NCBI GenBank assembly: GCA_026936325.1
Contig: JAPTHN010000007.1
Span: 18,722,337-18,786,336, forward strand
Length of the DNA stretch: 64,000 bases
Reading direction: 5' to 3'
DNA from: Platynereis dumerilii
Taxonomy: Eukaryota; Annelida; Polychaeta; Phyllodocida; Nereididae
Shown: piece by piece, positions 1 through 10,230 of the stretch
Layout of the letters: each line of letters begins with the position of its first letter
Position numbering within the stretch: the stretch's first letter is position 1
Translations under genes and position numbers: made by a program
The notes under the pieces: generated by a model
What the model was told of the DNA's origin: nothing
The model's database searches: none
The model's input: only the letters and a program-made list of their open reading frames with translations

Positions 1-895
1 CGTCAAGAACATGTGGCCTTTAATTTCCCAATGTCAATATGTTACGTCTTGGACACTAATGCTCAACGAATAAATGTCTTGTTAATTTATCCACAGTGAT
101 TCAGTAGCATAAATGTATGTATCCATTGCAAATTTACACATTTTGCCACCATTTCAACCAATCATGCATGGTTTCACTTTCATTGAAATCTTGGGGGAGG
201 GGTTGTATTCATGCAAAGTCAGTATTTTTATGATGTTACGTCTTGGCAATAATTGCTAAGACGTGGATCTGTGTCTCCCATTAGATGCCAATCTCCAAAT
301 TATATGCAGGACTTGTTAAACTCTGTTTTAAGAATAATTTGCACTTTTTAATGCTGCATTATTCACAAGGAAAATGTCCAAAAGGAGAATATTCGGAAAA
401 GATGTAACATGGAAACAATTGTGTCCATGTTACGTCTTAGTCCATTGGTGTCCTATGTTACGTCTTCTACAAATAAGGTTTGGCAGGCTTAATAGATGTA
501 GACTTGGCATTGTAGAATTGACACAATTCTCAAACTAGAAGTATTTTAGTTTAGACAAGTCTCATTCAGATCGTGAACTGCATTTGCACTGCAAATTTCA
601 AACAAACAAAACATCCATTGTCATGTTGTTGGTGTCTCTGTTACATCCTGGACATCTTCCAAAATGGCTGTAGTGTCCAATGTTACATCTTTTACTGATT
701 CGTCAAAATATTATAGTTTCTGGCATAGATTCTCATTAAATTATCATGAAAAGCTTAGAATACCATTATTGAATAAATGGCAGTAATTGTTTCATAGATA
801 ATAAGTATTGTTTCTTCATAATTGTCTAAAAACAAGTCATGGTCTAAGATGTAACTTGGGACACCAAATGGAACCATTTTGTGCTAAGACGTAAC
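1..895. mobile_element. Element or element end built of iterated GTTACGTCTT words
   Basis: The ten-base word GTTACGTCTT occurs exactly at 41, 235, 429 and 457. Its exact inverse AAGACGTAAC is at 886. Near matches lie at 258 (inverse), 399 (inverse), 640, 682 and 846 (inverse). Many copies sit beside a second word, GGTGTCC or its inverse. No open reading frame of note is present. The pattern resembles other elements in this window whose terminal word recurs inside. The left end is outside the window, so no terminal repeat or TSD can be shown; calling it a non-autonomous DNA transposon is inference. Confidence 0.5.
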
Positions 896-936
896 AAAAA
901 ATCATGACAGTAAATTCTGGCTCTTATATGGATTGT

Positions 937-1185
937 AATGAAGCTACGAATTTTATTGACACTTTGGAGGGCCAATCGAATTTAAGGGGTACAGTGAACA
1001 CCCTAAAGTCGTAGCTTCCCTATAATTCAATTGAAGATTTTGTTATAGGCTATACCCTTAAGAAGAAAAATTAAAATCGTGGCTTCTTTCAACAGTACAA
1101 TTTCTAGTGTATGTCTGCCTGTTTTGCAACATTGTTGAAGTTTTTGACACTTATTATACACGAATGGATTCGTAGCTTCACTAAA
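937..1185. mobile_element. Short inverted-repeat element with iterated GAAGCTACGAAT words
   Basis: AATGAAGCTACGAATTTT near 940 is answered by the inverse ATTCGTAGCTTCACT near 1166. Two further inverse copies with changes (GTCGTAGCTTCCC, ATCGTGGCTTCTTT) lie between, near 1009 and 1072. The outer pair would form terminal inverted repeats of an element of about 250 bp. No coding is visible and no convincing TSD was found. Confidence 0.45.
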
Positions 1186-1460
1186 CATTTTAAATATAAT
1201 GTAGATCTAATTTTTTTGACACTTTTGAACTTGTTTAAAATAGACCACAGATAACTAAGAAATGACACTATACAAACCATGAAAAAGGTGCTCTTCTATC
1301 TCACATGTAGGCTATGTTGTTAATTGTTGCACTCAGGAAAGTAGTTCTTAGAGTGGCCTATAATCTCTGGAGGAAAAATTAGTGGTTGTCCAGATTCCTA
1401 GGTCCAGATTGCACATTAGAAGTTTCTCACTTTTTTAAAATAAAAATCATTTCTTAACGG
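1186..1460. other. Gene-free stretch
   Basis: AT-rich sequence between two elements. I see no open frame, repeat or RNA structure here. Confidence 0.5.
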
Positions 1461-1695
1461 CATAGGCGTACGGGAAGCACGATTTTTGGGGGGGGCGAGC
1501 GACATTTGCCCGAATTTCACGATGTAGACTTAATACCGTTACAAATGAAATAGCCTGGAAATCTTAAATTTTCAATATCTTTTATTTAATCATTTGCCCG
1601 AATTTTTAAGTATTTTTGCCCGAATCTTACTGTTTCCCAAACTTTTTTGGGGGGGGGGGCGATTGCCCCCCTGCCACCCCTCCCATACGCCTATG
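1461..1695. mobile_element. hAT-type MITE, 8-bp TSD
   Basis: The element begins CATAGGCGTACGGG and ends CCCATACGCCTATG, 14-base terminal inverted repeats with one mismatch. It is flanked on both sides by the identical octamer CTTAACGG (1453-1460 and 1696-1703). An 8-bp TSD is the hallmark of the hAT superfamily. The interior is 235 bp with G and C runs and the repeated phrase TTGCCCGAAT. It has no coding capacity, so it would have moved with a transposase supplied in trans. Confidence 0.88.
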
Positions 1696-2165
1696 CTTAA
1701 CGGCCTAGTAAGTAGATGTTAAATTGGGATTTATGAGCATGATAGAAATTTGAGGCACAAGGCAAGACTGGTTTAGCGTCATTGATCATTAGTTGCAGGA
1801 ATGGAATAGTCCAGAGACCTCCATTTCCTGTCTTGGAAAATAACAGCCTTTAAAAAAATCATGGCTTACATCAATGTATGATGTAGTTTTCCACCATGGC
1901 ATCACAAATCTTCATTACATTGAATGAATCGCTACAATTCACTTCCGTAATTCCTATCACCCCTAATCACATAGCAGTGTATTTTCAAAGTACTGCATCA
2001 GTATTGGTCTTCACTATGTCTGAAGTGCAATTAAAAATGCTCAAACAACAATGATCTGCATACCTTTTACTTCACTACTATTAACTTTCAATGGGCAATG
2101 GAAATTGTCAATTTGTCTATCTATATTTAGTTGTGTCTGTTCTGTATCCATGCAAATGATGGCAT
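1696..2165. other. Gene-free stretch
   Basis: No open frame or structure stands out between the hAT MITE and the LINE fragment. Confidence 0.5.
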
Positions 2166-2510
2166 GTGATGGCATGTGAGGCTAATGATCGCAACACAAG
2201 ACTTAACGATACTCTGAAAGTTGATGTATCTTTCTCAAGAACTAATGACTTCAAAAGATCCTTTATTTGTAGAGCTTCCAATGTATGGAACACATTGCCT
2301 CATGACCTTCATATGTCCATCACAACTGATAATTTTAAAAATGCATACAAGAGATATGCACGGGCCAGCACCGCAGTAGGTTAAAATAATATATTATGTA
2401 TATTTCTTCCTCTGTTTTTAATATGTTTTTATCTGTGCCGCATGAAAAACTTTTCATTAAGATGTGTTACCCAGTATAAATATATTTGTAAATAAATAAA
2501 TACATTCACT
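2166..2510 (+). mobile_element. LINE 3' end: reverse-transcriptase C-terminus and tail
   Basis: An open frame of 72 codons (to 2384) carries the pattern ASNVWNTLPHDL followed by a basic helix FKNAYKRYAR. This is the usual C-terminal end of CR1/Jockey-like LINE polyproteins (compare CWNRMPKAI in the LINE at 53 kb and IWNNLPASL in the LINE at 28 kb). After the stop comes an AT-rich 3' UTR ending in an (AAAT)n tract near 2490-2510, which fits a LINE tail. Nearly the whole element is missing at the 5' side, as is common after incomplete reverse transcription. The exact 5' edge is uncertain. The start codon listed has no meaning for a fragment. The clade is not resolved. Confidence 0.7.
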
Positions 2511-2741
2511 TTTAAGCATCCAGAAGTCAAAACACACAATCAAATAAAAGTTTATTTACTACATGCAAATAGCAACAAATTACAAATGTTCCTCTCATAT
2601 TGTTCACAATTTTATAACAACTTATTACATTCCCTCCATTATGAACTATAAATCGAAATAAAATACTTCATAATCCTACCCCTTACAATGGGAAGTTCTA
2701 GTTTATATTTGACACAGCACCTTAATATGGATAAAAGGCAT

Positions 2742-3005
2742 TCGGGGCTATGGATATTTGGTGAAAAAAAATATTGTTTCCCACTTGACACTTAAAAAAA
2801 AAAAGTTCAGCCCATGGAAATAAAAAAAAAAGTTTGTTTCCACCTGTAGCTAGGGTACCGTAATGTTAAAATTCCGATAAAAAAGTTTGTCATGCGTTCG
2901 CAAGCAAAAAAATTCTTCGTCGACGCGACGCAAACGAAAAAAAAAGTTCGTCTCGGGGGTAAAGTCCATAGCCCCCCCCCCAACTATCATCTGGTCGGCC
3001 CCTAA
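2742..3005 (-). mobile_element. MITE with TTAGGGGCCGACCAGATGAT end (copy 1)
   Basis: The right end reads ATCATCTGGTCGGCCCCTAA. The interior matches, in opposite orientation, the element at 6891-7163, including the phrase CCTGTAGCTAGGGTACCGTAATGTTAAAATT near 2845-2875. Runs of A and C interrupt it. The left end stops inside the family's ATAGCCCC phrase, so this copy looks shortened. It abuts the start of unit U0. No coding. Confidence 0.7.
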
Positions 3006-5750
3006 GAAATGAAAGGTGATGTTGGTGACATCCACAAATCTGTTATGCAGACAGACTAACATCAGGCTGATGATATGAATCTGAATGGAATCTCCACTAA
3101 TGGAACCAACCTTGATGTTCAAAGGCATTTCTAGACATTCGTCAGAAATTTTTCATGATTTTTCCCTAGTGACACACTATGACCACATCATCTTTCTTCT
3201 TTGATGTTAGAGAATTGCAACATGTGTGATGTGGATCATCTATAGAAGAGTTATACAGAAATAGTACGGCTATATCAGTCCTTACTTCGACAAATAGAAA
3301 TGAGAAGGGGAGATTATAGCCAAGGCATCTCTCAATAATCCAAATTAATTATATATACGGAATCAATTTGAAGTTCTAAGCTAAAATGATGTGAAGTAAG
3401 GTTTAATTAAACTATGAGACAGATCATAAAAGTATTGCCTTGCTCTACTTCAGGCTTTCAATTATAGGATCAAAGAACTCTTCAGTTAACAGGGTAAAAA
3501 GATAGATTACAATGCACTTCACATGACATTCTGAGTATCGATAAAAATAATCTTTGTGAAGGAAAATCTCTCTTCAATGCAAAGTGACAGACCACACAAC
3601 ACCAATATTTGCCAGTAGAAATGTGAGGAAACAAAATAAGGCAATAAATTATACCACTCATTGTGACAACCTACATCATCCAAAGACTGATAAAATATAT
3701 ATACAGTTTGTCACTTCAAGCATTGAGACAGACATTTAGCATTGTTTGTACAGTCCATAAAAATCAACACAATGAGATGGGAAGTTCTGGGAATAGTAAT
3801 TTGACCAGAACTAAGTCTGAGGTGGCACTGCAGTGCACTTTTCTGACGTCACAGCCCATTGTGTGTCAGATTGGCAGCATTACAAATGTCAACATTTTGC
3901 GAAATTGGACTGCAATATCCACAAATTGGCAAATATCGGACAAAAACGGCACACAAATATCTTGAAAATGGGATATTCATATTACAACGGAGCCAAGCTA
4001 TACACAGGTGGGTGTATTTCTCCTGTAGGACTTTTGGTTGCTGAGATATCTGGCCAAACGTCTGTCCTCTGCTTGATGTGACAAACTATGACTCTAGAAA
4101 GAGGCATTCAATGTATATTCACCAGTTGGTCCTTGTTTCAAAACCTTAGAAGGCTATTTACTTCGAGAAAAGTTATGGGAACTATTTCCAAAAATAATTT
4201 GGGTCAGTTCAGAGGTTGTAAAAAATTCATTGTCTTTTCTTGTCTCTCTCAGAAGCACAGGAAGCACATGACAGTTTTTTAAAGAACACGCAAACTCAGA
4301 ATGTTTTTTTCTCTGACTGCGGATAAATCCATAAAGCAGGTTTATTTTTGCCAGACTTCAAGAAAAGATAATTATTTCTGCAACTGTTTATCTTTTAGCA
4401 CAAATTACCACTGAAAAAAGGCACTATGCCATCTTTGGCGGTTGCTTCCAGCCAGAATTTTGGCTACCGAGGCTGATTTGTAACTGTATTTTTGGCATTG
4501 TTCTATTATGGATGATGTGCATTAAATACAAAAGCTAATGCACTGCACGGGGACACATGATCATACATCGTACGCTGCTCCTCCCAGGATGAGACAACCC
4601 TGAAGCATTATCCTCTCTAATTAAGGCTCAGAATTAAGAGGAACAAGGAATACAAAGGAAAATGGCAAAACGTCATTGAAAACATGTTTGTTGATATACT
4701 TGTAGTGAGGTTACATTTTAAAGAGAAGTATCTGAAAATATTACATGAACAGTGTGAATACTTGTTTCATATTTAAAGCCACATAAATGGTCATGACGCA
4801 GTCACAAGTTTATATTAGTCTAACCAATATTTTTTTGAATTCCGTTGATTTGACTATACACATCATTTTTCTATCCTCGAACAGGTCACCTTATCCGCCA
4901 GAGTCACAGACAACTCTGTTATCCTCTTAAATAGCTCTGTAAACCTCTTTACCTTTTACTTCAGAGATCAGGTATCCCATTCCAAGAACAAATCTCAGTA
5001 GGCATATTGCTAAAATAAAACACACTATTTCTGTCTTAGTCAAGTTAAAATGTGTTATAGGTAACACTAATGTCTTGACTTTCTAAAAAGTATTCAGAAA
5101 TGAAAAAAAACAGGACTTCATCTCCAGCAAACATAATGAATAAAGATGGACGCGACTTAATTTAAAATGTTTTAAAGGATCTCTCCATGGAGTTAGTCTG
5201 AATCTGCTTTTGCATTAAGCTGGTTGTCATGTGGTATATTTCTTCAGACATTGCACTTTATCAACATTGCATCTGTAACAATCCAAGAAATAAAACATGC
5301 CCTTTTATTCTAGGAAGTTCATGAGGTTCAAGCAAACATGATCGAACAGCTGTATCAAAACCATTGAAGGAATATCGCCTACTTCGAAGACCCTTAATGT
5401 GAATAGTGGGGATTATTATCACATTTATGTTCACAATTTATCAATGACGGAGGACATAATTAGTAAAGAGAGCAATGCATCTATGTTATTTGTGTTTAGG
5501 ACTTTCTTACATCAACATGTGACACTACAATCAAGGGTAGCAGCAGATGTGTTTTCATGTAAACAAACATTCCGTTTATATAACACAGCCATAAAGCTTG
5601 TGAACCAAAAAGTCCAACAAAATGAGTCCTATACAATGCAGATAATATATTATGATGCAATTAACCTTTGATAAATGCTGTGCATAATAAAACATTGACA
5701 AGACAAACTTTTTTATTGAACTGGTTGTATTGTTTTTTAATATGCCATAA
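3006..5750 (+). repeat. Array 1, unit U0 (diverged copy)
   Basis: Blocks recur in the same order as in the other array-1 units. AAATGAAAGGTGATG...CAGACAGACT at 3006 matches 13498 and 17727. The block near 3590 (gtgaggaaacaaaat) matches 13880 and 27670. The segment near 4440-4620 matches 11982, 15355 and 18956. The stretch 4780-4930 matches 12315 and 15685. The block at 5316 (AACATGATCGAACAGCTG) matches 16210, 19684 and 21320. This is one of the most diverged copies. Short open frames in it are not conserved in the other units, so I do not call genes. It is followed directly by the 4,480-bp insertion; the unit sequence resumes at 10231. Confidence 0.75.
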
Positions 5751-5762
5751 TAGAGACCACAG

Positions 5763-5790
5763 GTCTCGGGCGCGAAGCGCCCGAGACCGG
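5763..5790. other. Terminal hairpin of the Helitron-like element
   Basis: A 12-bp GC-rich stem, GGTCTCGGGCGC paired with GCGCCCGAGACC, closes over a three-base loop. The 22707-23387 sibling carries the same stem near its right end with a different loop. Its GC content contrasts sharply with the surroundings. Hairpins of this kind near one end mark the 3' end of Helitrons; that role here is inference. Confidence 0.75.
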
Positions 5791-5939
5791 CAGGTCTAAA
5801 TATGGTAGGAGCTGTACTCACACAGACCCCAGATACAATAAATGGATGTCGGACTCCGAGTATTTTACTATATGTGACGTCAACTATGTTGTTTTAGGTC
5901 AGCGCCCCCATCGGTCATGGCGAGACAATCCAGACAATA

Positions 5940-6541
5940 CTGCCCTGTGAAATGGAAACACAGTAAGTGACCAAAAAACAGTAACTGAGTTGAGCATAAC
6001 TTCTCAATCCTATTAATAATATCTACCTTCATGCCAAATTTCATGCCTGTATCACCTCTAGTTACCCCACAAATCCATGATAAACAAACACAGTATCAAC
6101 TGTTTACATCAAAATGGACACGTCATGTCAGGCCAAAACACAGTAACTTACTCATTTTGTTTTGAAACACAGTATCTCTTTGGCTTATTTTTGAGTTACT
6201 GTGTTTTGAAATGACACAAACCAGGAGATACTGTTTTTTCACCTCAACTGAGCAGATATCTTCAGCAATGACATAAATAAAAAATCAAAGGTTTCTCATT
6301 CAAAACACAGTAAGTCATTAAAAAGCACAATGTTGTCTAATGTATCTATAAGAAGTCGTTTTGGGTGACAAATGATATAGACACATACACTTTCACTATA
6401 TTTCTTCATATTTGAAGCATTGACTTGAGGGTGCTTCATCTGGAGATTAAGATATAGAGGTTACAATGTTACAAACAAAGAAATGCGTTTTTCTCAAAAT
6501 CACTGAAATGGCAGTTACTGTGATTTGAAATCACAGGGCAG
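5940..6541. mobile_element. Nested inverted-repeat element with iterated AACACAGTAA word, AATA TSD
   Basis: Ends CTGCCCTGTGAAATGGAAAC and GATTTGAAATCACAGGGCAG form imperfect terminal inverted repeats. The flanks are AATA at 5936-5939 and 6542-6545, a 4-bp TSD. The subterminal word AACACAGTAA and close variants recur about nine times inside in both orientations (for example near 5955, 6138, 6165, 6195, 6303, 6513). There is no coding. The 4-bp TSD does not by itself fix the superfamily. It lies inside the Helitron-like element and so is younger than it. Confidence 0.75.
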
Positions 6542-6890
6542 AATAGACAATCGTGACGTGACGTGACGTTATCTTGAACTTTGCACTGAGTGTGCCTACT
6601 TCCCTGCTCATGTTAATCCCTGCATCAGGCAGTGACAGACTGGGTCTGCTGGATCGCTGGATCTGCAAAATTATTTTGTTGGCCTGTTGTCATAAATTAG
6701 CTTATAGATCGACCTATCGATACAAGAAATGTCACAGAAATAAACAAAGACATGAACAAAGACGGCTCAATTTAGATGTCCACAGAATTAAAAGTAAAAA
6801 CCATTAACAACAGAACAGTTACTTTGAATGAAACTGTTATTTTTATTATTCCAGTATACCACTGGTCCAGTGACTTTTTACTTAATCTAA

Positions 6891-7163
6891 TTAGGGGCCG
6901 GCCAGACGATGGTTGGGGGCTGGGATTTTACCCCCAGGACAAACTCTTATTTTTTGCTCGCCAAGCGTCGACTAACAATTTTTTCGCAAAGGAGCAAACA
7001 AATTTTGTATCCCAATTTTAACATTACAGTACCCTAGCTACAGGTGGAAACTAACCTTTTTTTATTTCCATTTTCCAAGAACGGAACAACTTTGTCAGTG
7101 TCAAATGTGACAAACCTTTTTTTACCAAAAGTCTATAGCCCCTAGATCATCTGGTCCTTAATG
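6891..7163 (+). mobile_element. MITE with TTAGGGGCCGGCCAGACGAT end (copy 2)
   Basis: The left end TTAGGGGCCGGCCAGACGAT is answered at the right by ATCATCTGGTCCTTAA, an imperfect inverted repeat. The interior matches 2742-3005 in inverse orientation. No clean TSD was found. No coding beyond chance frames. Confidence 0.7.
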
Positions 7164-8890
7164 ATTTTAATACAATTCCTGATTAGAGATGGCATGCCCC
7201 TCGTCCTCCTTTATTAAACAGTAAAGCTGTCAATCAAAACTTATCTGGCCAATCCATGGCATGGCTCCTCCCATTATTCATCAGCATGGATAACTAACTC
7301 CACCCAAGTCAGTGACCTCTGCATTGTTACGCAATGCAATGTAACCATTTTCCAGACGCAATCAACAAAATGTTGTCTGACTTTGTGTTGCACAAAAGCA
7401 CAAGGCACACTGTTGTTGCCCCCCTCCTAGTCTGTTACCTGGTTTTCTTAAAAAGTTAAAACTTTCTTAAACTCATTGACCTCTTGATTAAAATTTACCT
7501 GTGTCATTAGAAAATGAGGAATTTTGACATCTTGGGCTGTATAGACCATAGAAAGATGGCGTTTTCTTCTAACCATACACTATTCCTCTAATTCTAAAAT
7601 AGGAACTGGTGCAATATTGATTGATGATTGCAAAATACTGTACCCAAAATTTAAATTTTGAAATGAAGTGTTAAATATGCCTAAACAGACCATTTGACTG
7701 CACATTCCAAATTGTATTTCACATAAAATGTTTTGCATTCTTTCTGAACAAGGAACATCAACATGAGGCCTAAATAACTTAAATATATGCATATAACATC
7801 CAAATTACTATTTGCACACAACGTGTAATGTCATTATTGAGAATAAAGCTTAACCTGAATAAATAAAAGATAAACATGTTCAACCTTATTTATTTTATTG
7901 AACAAGCTCTTTAAAAGAGTTTTCATGCATTTGATTTCTTTAATTTATGTCACGATAAGTTGCTCTGAAAACTTTCAGATAGTTTCTTCATGAGATTAGA
8001 TTTATTTTATTTTCCCACACATGGTACATTAATTTTCAAGTATAAACATATTTCAATTAAAATGTTAAACTACAAAGTGGTGTGAACATGTCTTGAAGAG
8101 AATACTAACAGTGAGCAATGTAGTACATGTATATGACTATTTTCAGTAAAAAAAAAAAAAAAGCTTAACTTCCACTCAATATACGTTTTAAGAATGTAAG
8201 GTATTGACTGCTAAACTAATTCTAAAAAGAACTGTTTCAGAATTCTTCAAATTATAAAACATTGATTTTTTATATAGCCTGGACCCCCCCCCCCTTTGAC
8301 CTGTAGAATTTAATGTGTAAAAAAAAATTATATCCAAATATTTTTAGGAATTTCCATTTTTAAACACCCCGTCCTAGTTTTTCTTGATCTGCCATAGGTG
8401 GATAGTATCCAGGAGGAATTATACCTGTTGTCCTGTTTCCATGCACATGTGCACATGGAATACACAGCACATACAAATGTAGGCCTCAATAAAAACAAGG
8501 CTGTTTTATTATTATTAAAGCATCAACAACTATTCATTTTTATGTTAAAAAAAAAACTGCGAAAAAAAAACATGACAATTAATGCATCATAGCATTTATA
8601 TATTTAATTCTATGTTGTAGGCCTCCATTACGCACAGGTTAAACTGATAAATCACCGACCCCATGATTAGAGATAATGCCCTTTTAATAACTAACTTGTT
8701 TTCTTTGCTTCATGATGCAAAATCAGAATATTGCAATAAAAAAAATAGGCCTATCTGAATCTGAATCATAACACACCTTGAAAAATAGCAATGCAGACTA
8801 TGCTGTAGCCCAAATTAAAAACACTTGACATAACAGGTTGTTTTCAATTGACTCATTTTTGCTTGTCTCGTGTGTTGGTGAATGGAAACG
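7164..8890. other. Gene-free interior of the Helitron-like element
   Basis: AT-rich sequence with a 15-base A run near 8150, a C run near 8285 and several shorter homopolymers. No domain-bearing frame, RNA gene or further terminal repeat pair is recognised. Confidence 0.45.
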
Positions 8891-9015
8891 AGTCTTGGTT
8901 TGTCAGTGACGCCACCTTCATAAGTTGTTGCCGTGATGTCACCAATTCAAGTTAGTGTTTGCCATGACCGGTGAGGTCCACTGAGGAGATGCAACTCTAA
9001 TCAGAAGTGTGTTTT

Positions 9016-9207
9016 CTATACAAGGACGTCTTCCTGCTGCAATGCATTCTGGACAGCTTGTTCTGTGACATCACAGATCATACTGTCATAGGTTGCTAGG
9101 GCGACAACAGTCGTGACGTCACCTGGTGTGAAGCCTGCACCAATCACAGAGCAGTAAAATGTAAACAGGAAGTGGCTAATGTACAAAAAGATAATTCTGT
9201 GAGGCAT
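9016..9207 (-). other. Candidate terminal exon, unidentified
   Basis: On the minus strand, a pyrimidine-rich stretch ending TGATTGGTGCAG (a plausible 3' splice site) is followed by an open frame beginning GFTPGDVTTVVALATYDS and ending in QQEDVLV and a stop. The composition is less AT-biased than the neighbourhood. The frame is only about 40 codons beyond the putative acceptor and I do not recognise the family. It lies inside the Helitron-like element, a class known to capture host exons, but capture is inference. It may equally be chance. Confidence 0.2.
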
Positions 9208-9399
9208 GTTGCACCTTCTCTTAGTATATTATCTTACCAGTACCTTCAAGCGCATGGGATCTTCGTGGTGAGGTCGCATGACAAAGTAACATAACGTCAC
9301 GTAGGCCAGAGTCAGTCGTCAAGTCTATGCACAGACACAGGGATATACTAGGGAAATCTTGGGGATGGGGCAAGCTGTCAAAAAGTGGCACCGTGATTG

Positions 9400-9465
9400 T
9401 GACGTCATTACTGATTGAAGCACAATCGTAATGACGTCACAACAACACTGCCATAGATGACGTCA
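9400..9465. promoter_or_regulatory. Cluster of three perfect TGACGTCA palindromes
   Basis: The palindrome TGACGTCA stands at 9400-9407, 9432-9439 and 9458-9465. It is also present at 5875-5882 and 9114-9121 in the same element. TGACGTCA is the full cAMP-response element bound by CREB/ATF-type bZIP factors. Whether it acts here as a host-factor site or as an element-specific protein site cannot be told from sequence. Confidence 0.4.
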
Positions 9466-9674
9466 CTTTTATCATGACGCTAAAAATAGATCAGTCCTTT
9501 GAAAGCAGAGATCAGAGATGGTGACCCTACGAAGCCTGGGATCTACTCATAATCCAAATTGACATACCAACTACATATCAAAGCTGTTTACTAAGCTAAA
9601 CAATATTATGGAAGACTAACTGATTGACAGCAAGATACAAAGACTTTATTTCACACAATTCACAGTTATGGTTT

Positions 9675-9890
9675 GTCTTCCACACGTCATGACTGTAATG
9701 TATTTTTTAAAAATTTGCAATTACTCAATTATTCTCCATCTCCGGACTCAGCGCTCAGTGCATATTGTTTCTGAAGTAATATGCCCTCTTACCAGGGCTA
9801 AAATTCTTAGATTTATATTTTTAACCCAACACTGAAAATAACAGTTTTGCTTGAGCTAATGAAACCCAACAAGTCAACTTCAACAAGAAT
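9675..9890 (+). repeat. Segment shared with array 2 (58775-58985)
   Basis: CCACACGTCATG..., then TTACCAGGGCTAAAATT, then a stretch ending AACAAGTCAACTTC, match in order the sequence at 58775-58985 (CCACACGTCATG, TTACCAGGCCTAAAATT, AACAAGTCTACTTC). The two copies are diverged but collinear. The match lies inside the Helitron-like element here and inside an array-2 unit there. Confidence 0.6.
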
Positions 9891-10230
9891 GCCCGTAATA
9901 ATGGCATAGGATGCTGTTCTTGTGGCTAATGTTTTGGCAGTCAGCCTAGGAAATATAGGGGCTGATATGATCAGTACAAGTGTATACTTCCAGAAACAGC
10001 TTTAGCGATGAATTGGTATAGCTAATATAAAAATAACAACTATGAAATTTAATCATGCATTTTTTTTTTAATGTCTTAAAAAGGCCTTAACATTTAGGCT
10101 TATAATAATACCAATATAAAACAATATAGTTTCATACAATTAATGTTAAAAACAGTTAAAAATTCGCTCTTTGGTGACAAAAATGCTGATCTCCATCCTG
10201 TGGTCTCTCTATGCTTTGGCATCATCATAT

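Larger units (their letters stand above)
5751..10230 (-). mobile_element. Helitron-like element, 4,480 bp, no TSD (copy 1)
   Basis: The left end on this strand is TAGAGACCACAGG followed at once by a strong hairpin, GGTCTCGGGCGC-GAA-GCGCCCGAGACC. The right end is CCTGTGGTCTC followed by GCTTTGGCATCATCATAT. Both ends match those of the 681-bp element at 22707-23387, in opposite orientation. Flanks ...CATAA and TATTTAGACTTTC join to give the paralogous uninterrupted sequence near 16615-16640 with no duplicated bases, consistent with insertion between A and T. Subterminal inverted repeats, a hairpin at one end only and no TSD point to a Helitron or Helentron relative. The canonical TC start and CTRR end are not visible, so the class is inferred. 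No Rep or helicase domain is seen. The interior holds two nested MITEs (5940-6541, 6891-7163), five perfect TGACGTCA sites and a segment shared with array 2. Confidence 0.65.

Noticed and set aside
3844-3851. Additional TGACGTCA in unit U0
   Set aside because: A lone site outside the Helitron-like elements, not repeated in other units; compatible with chance.
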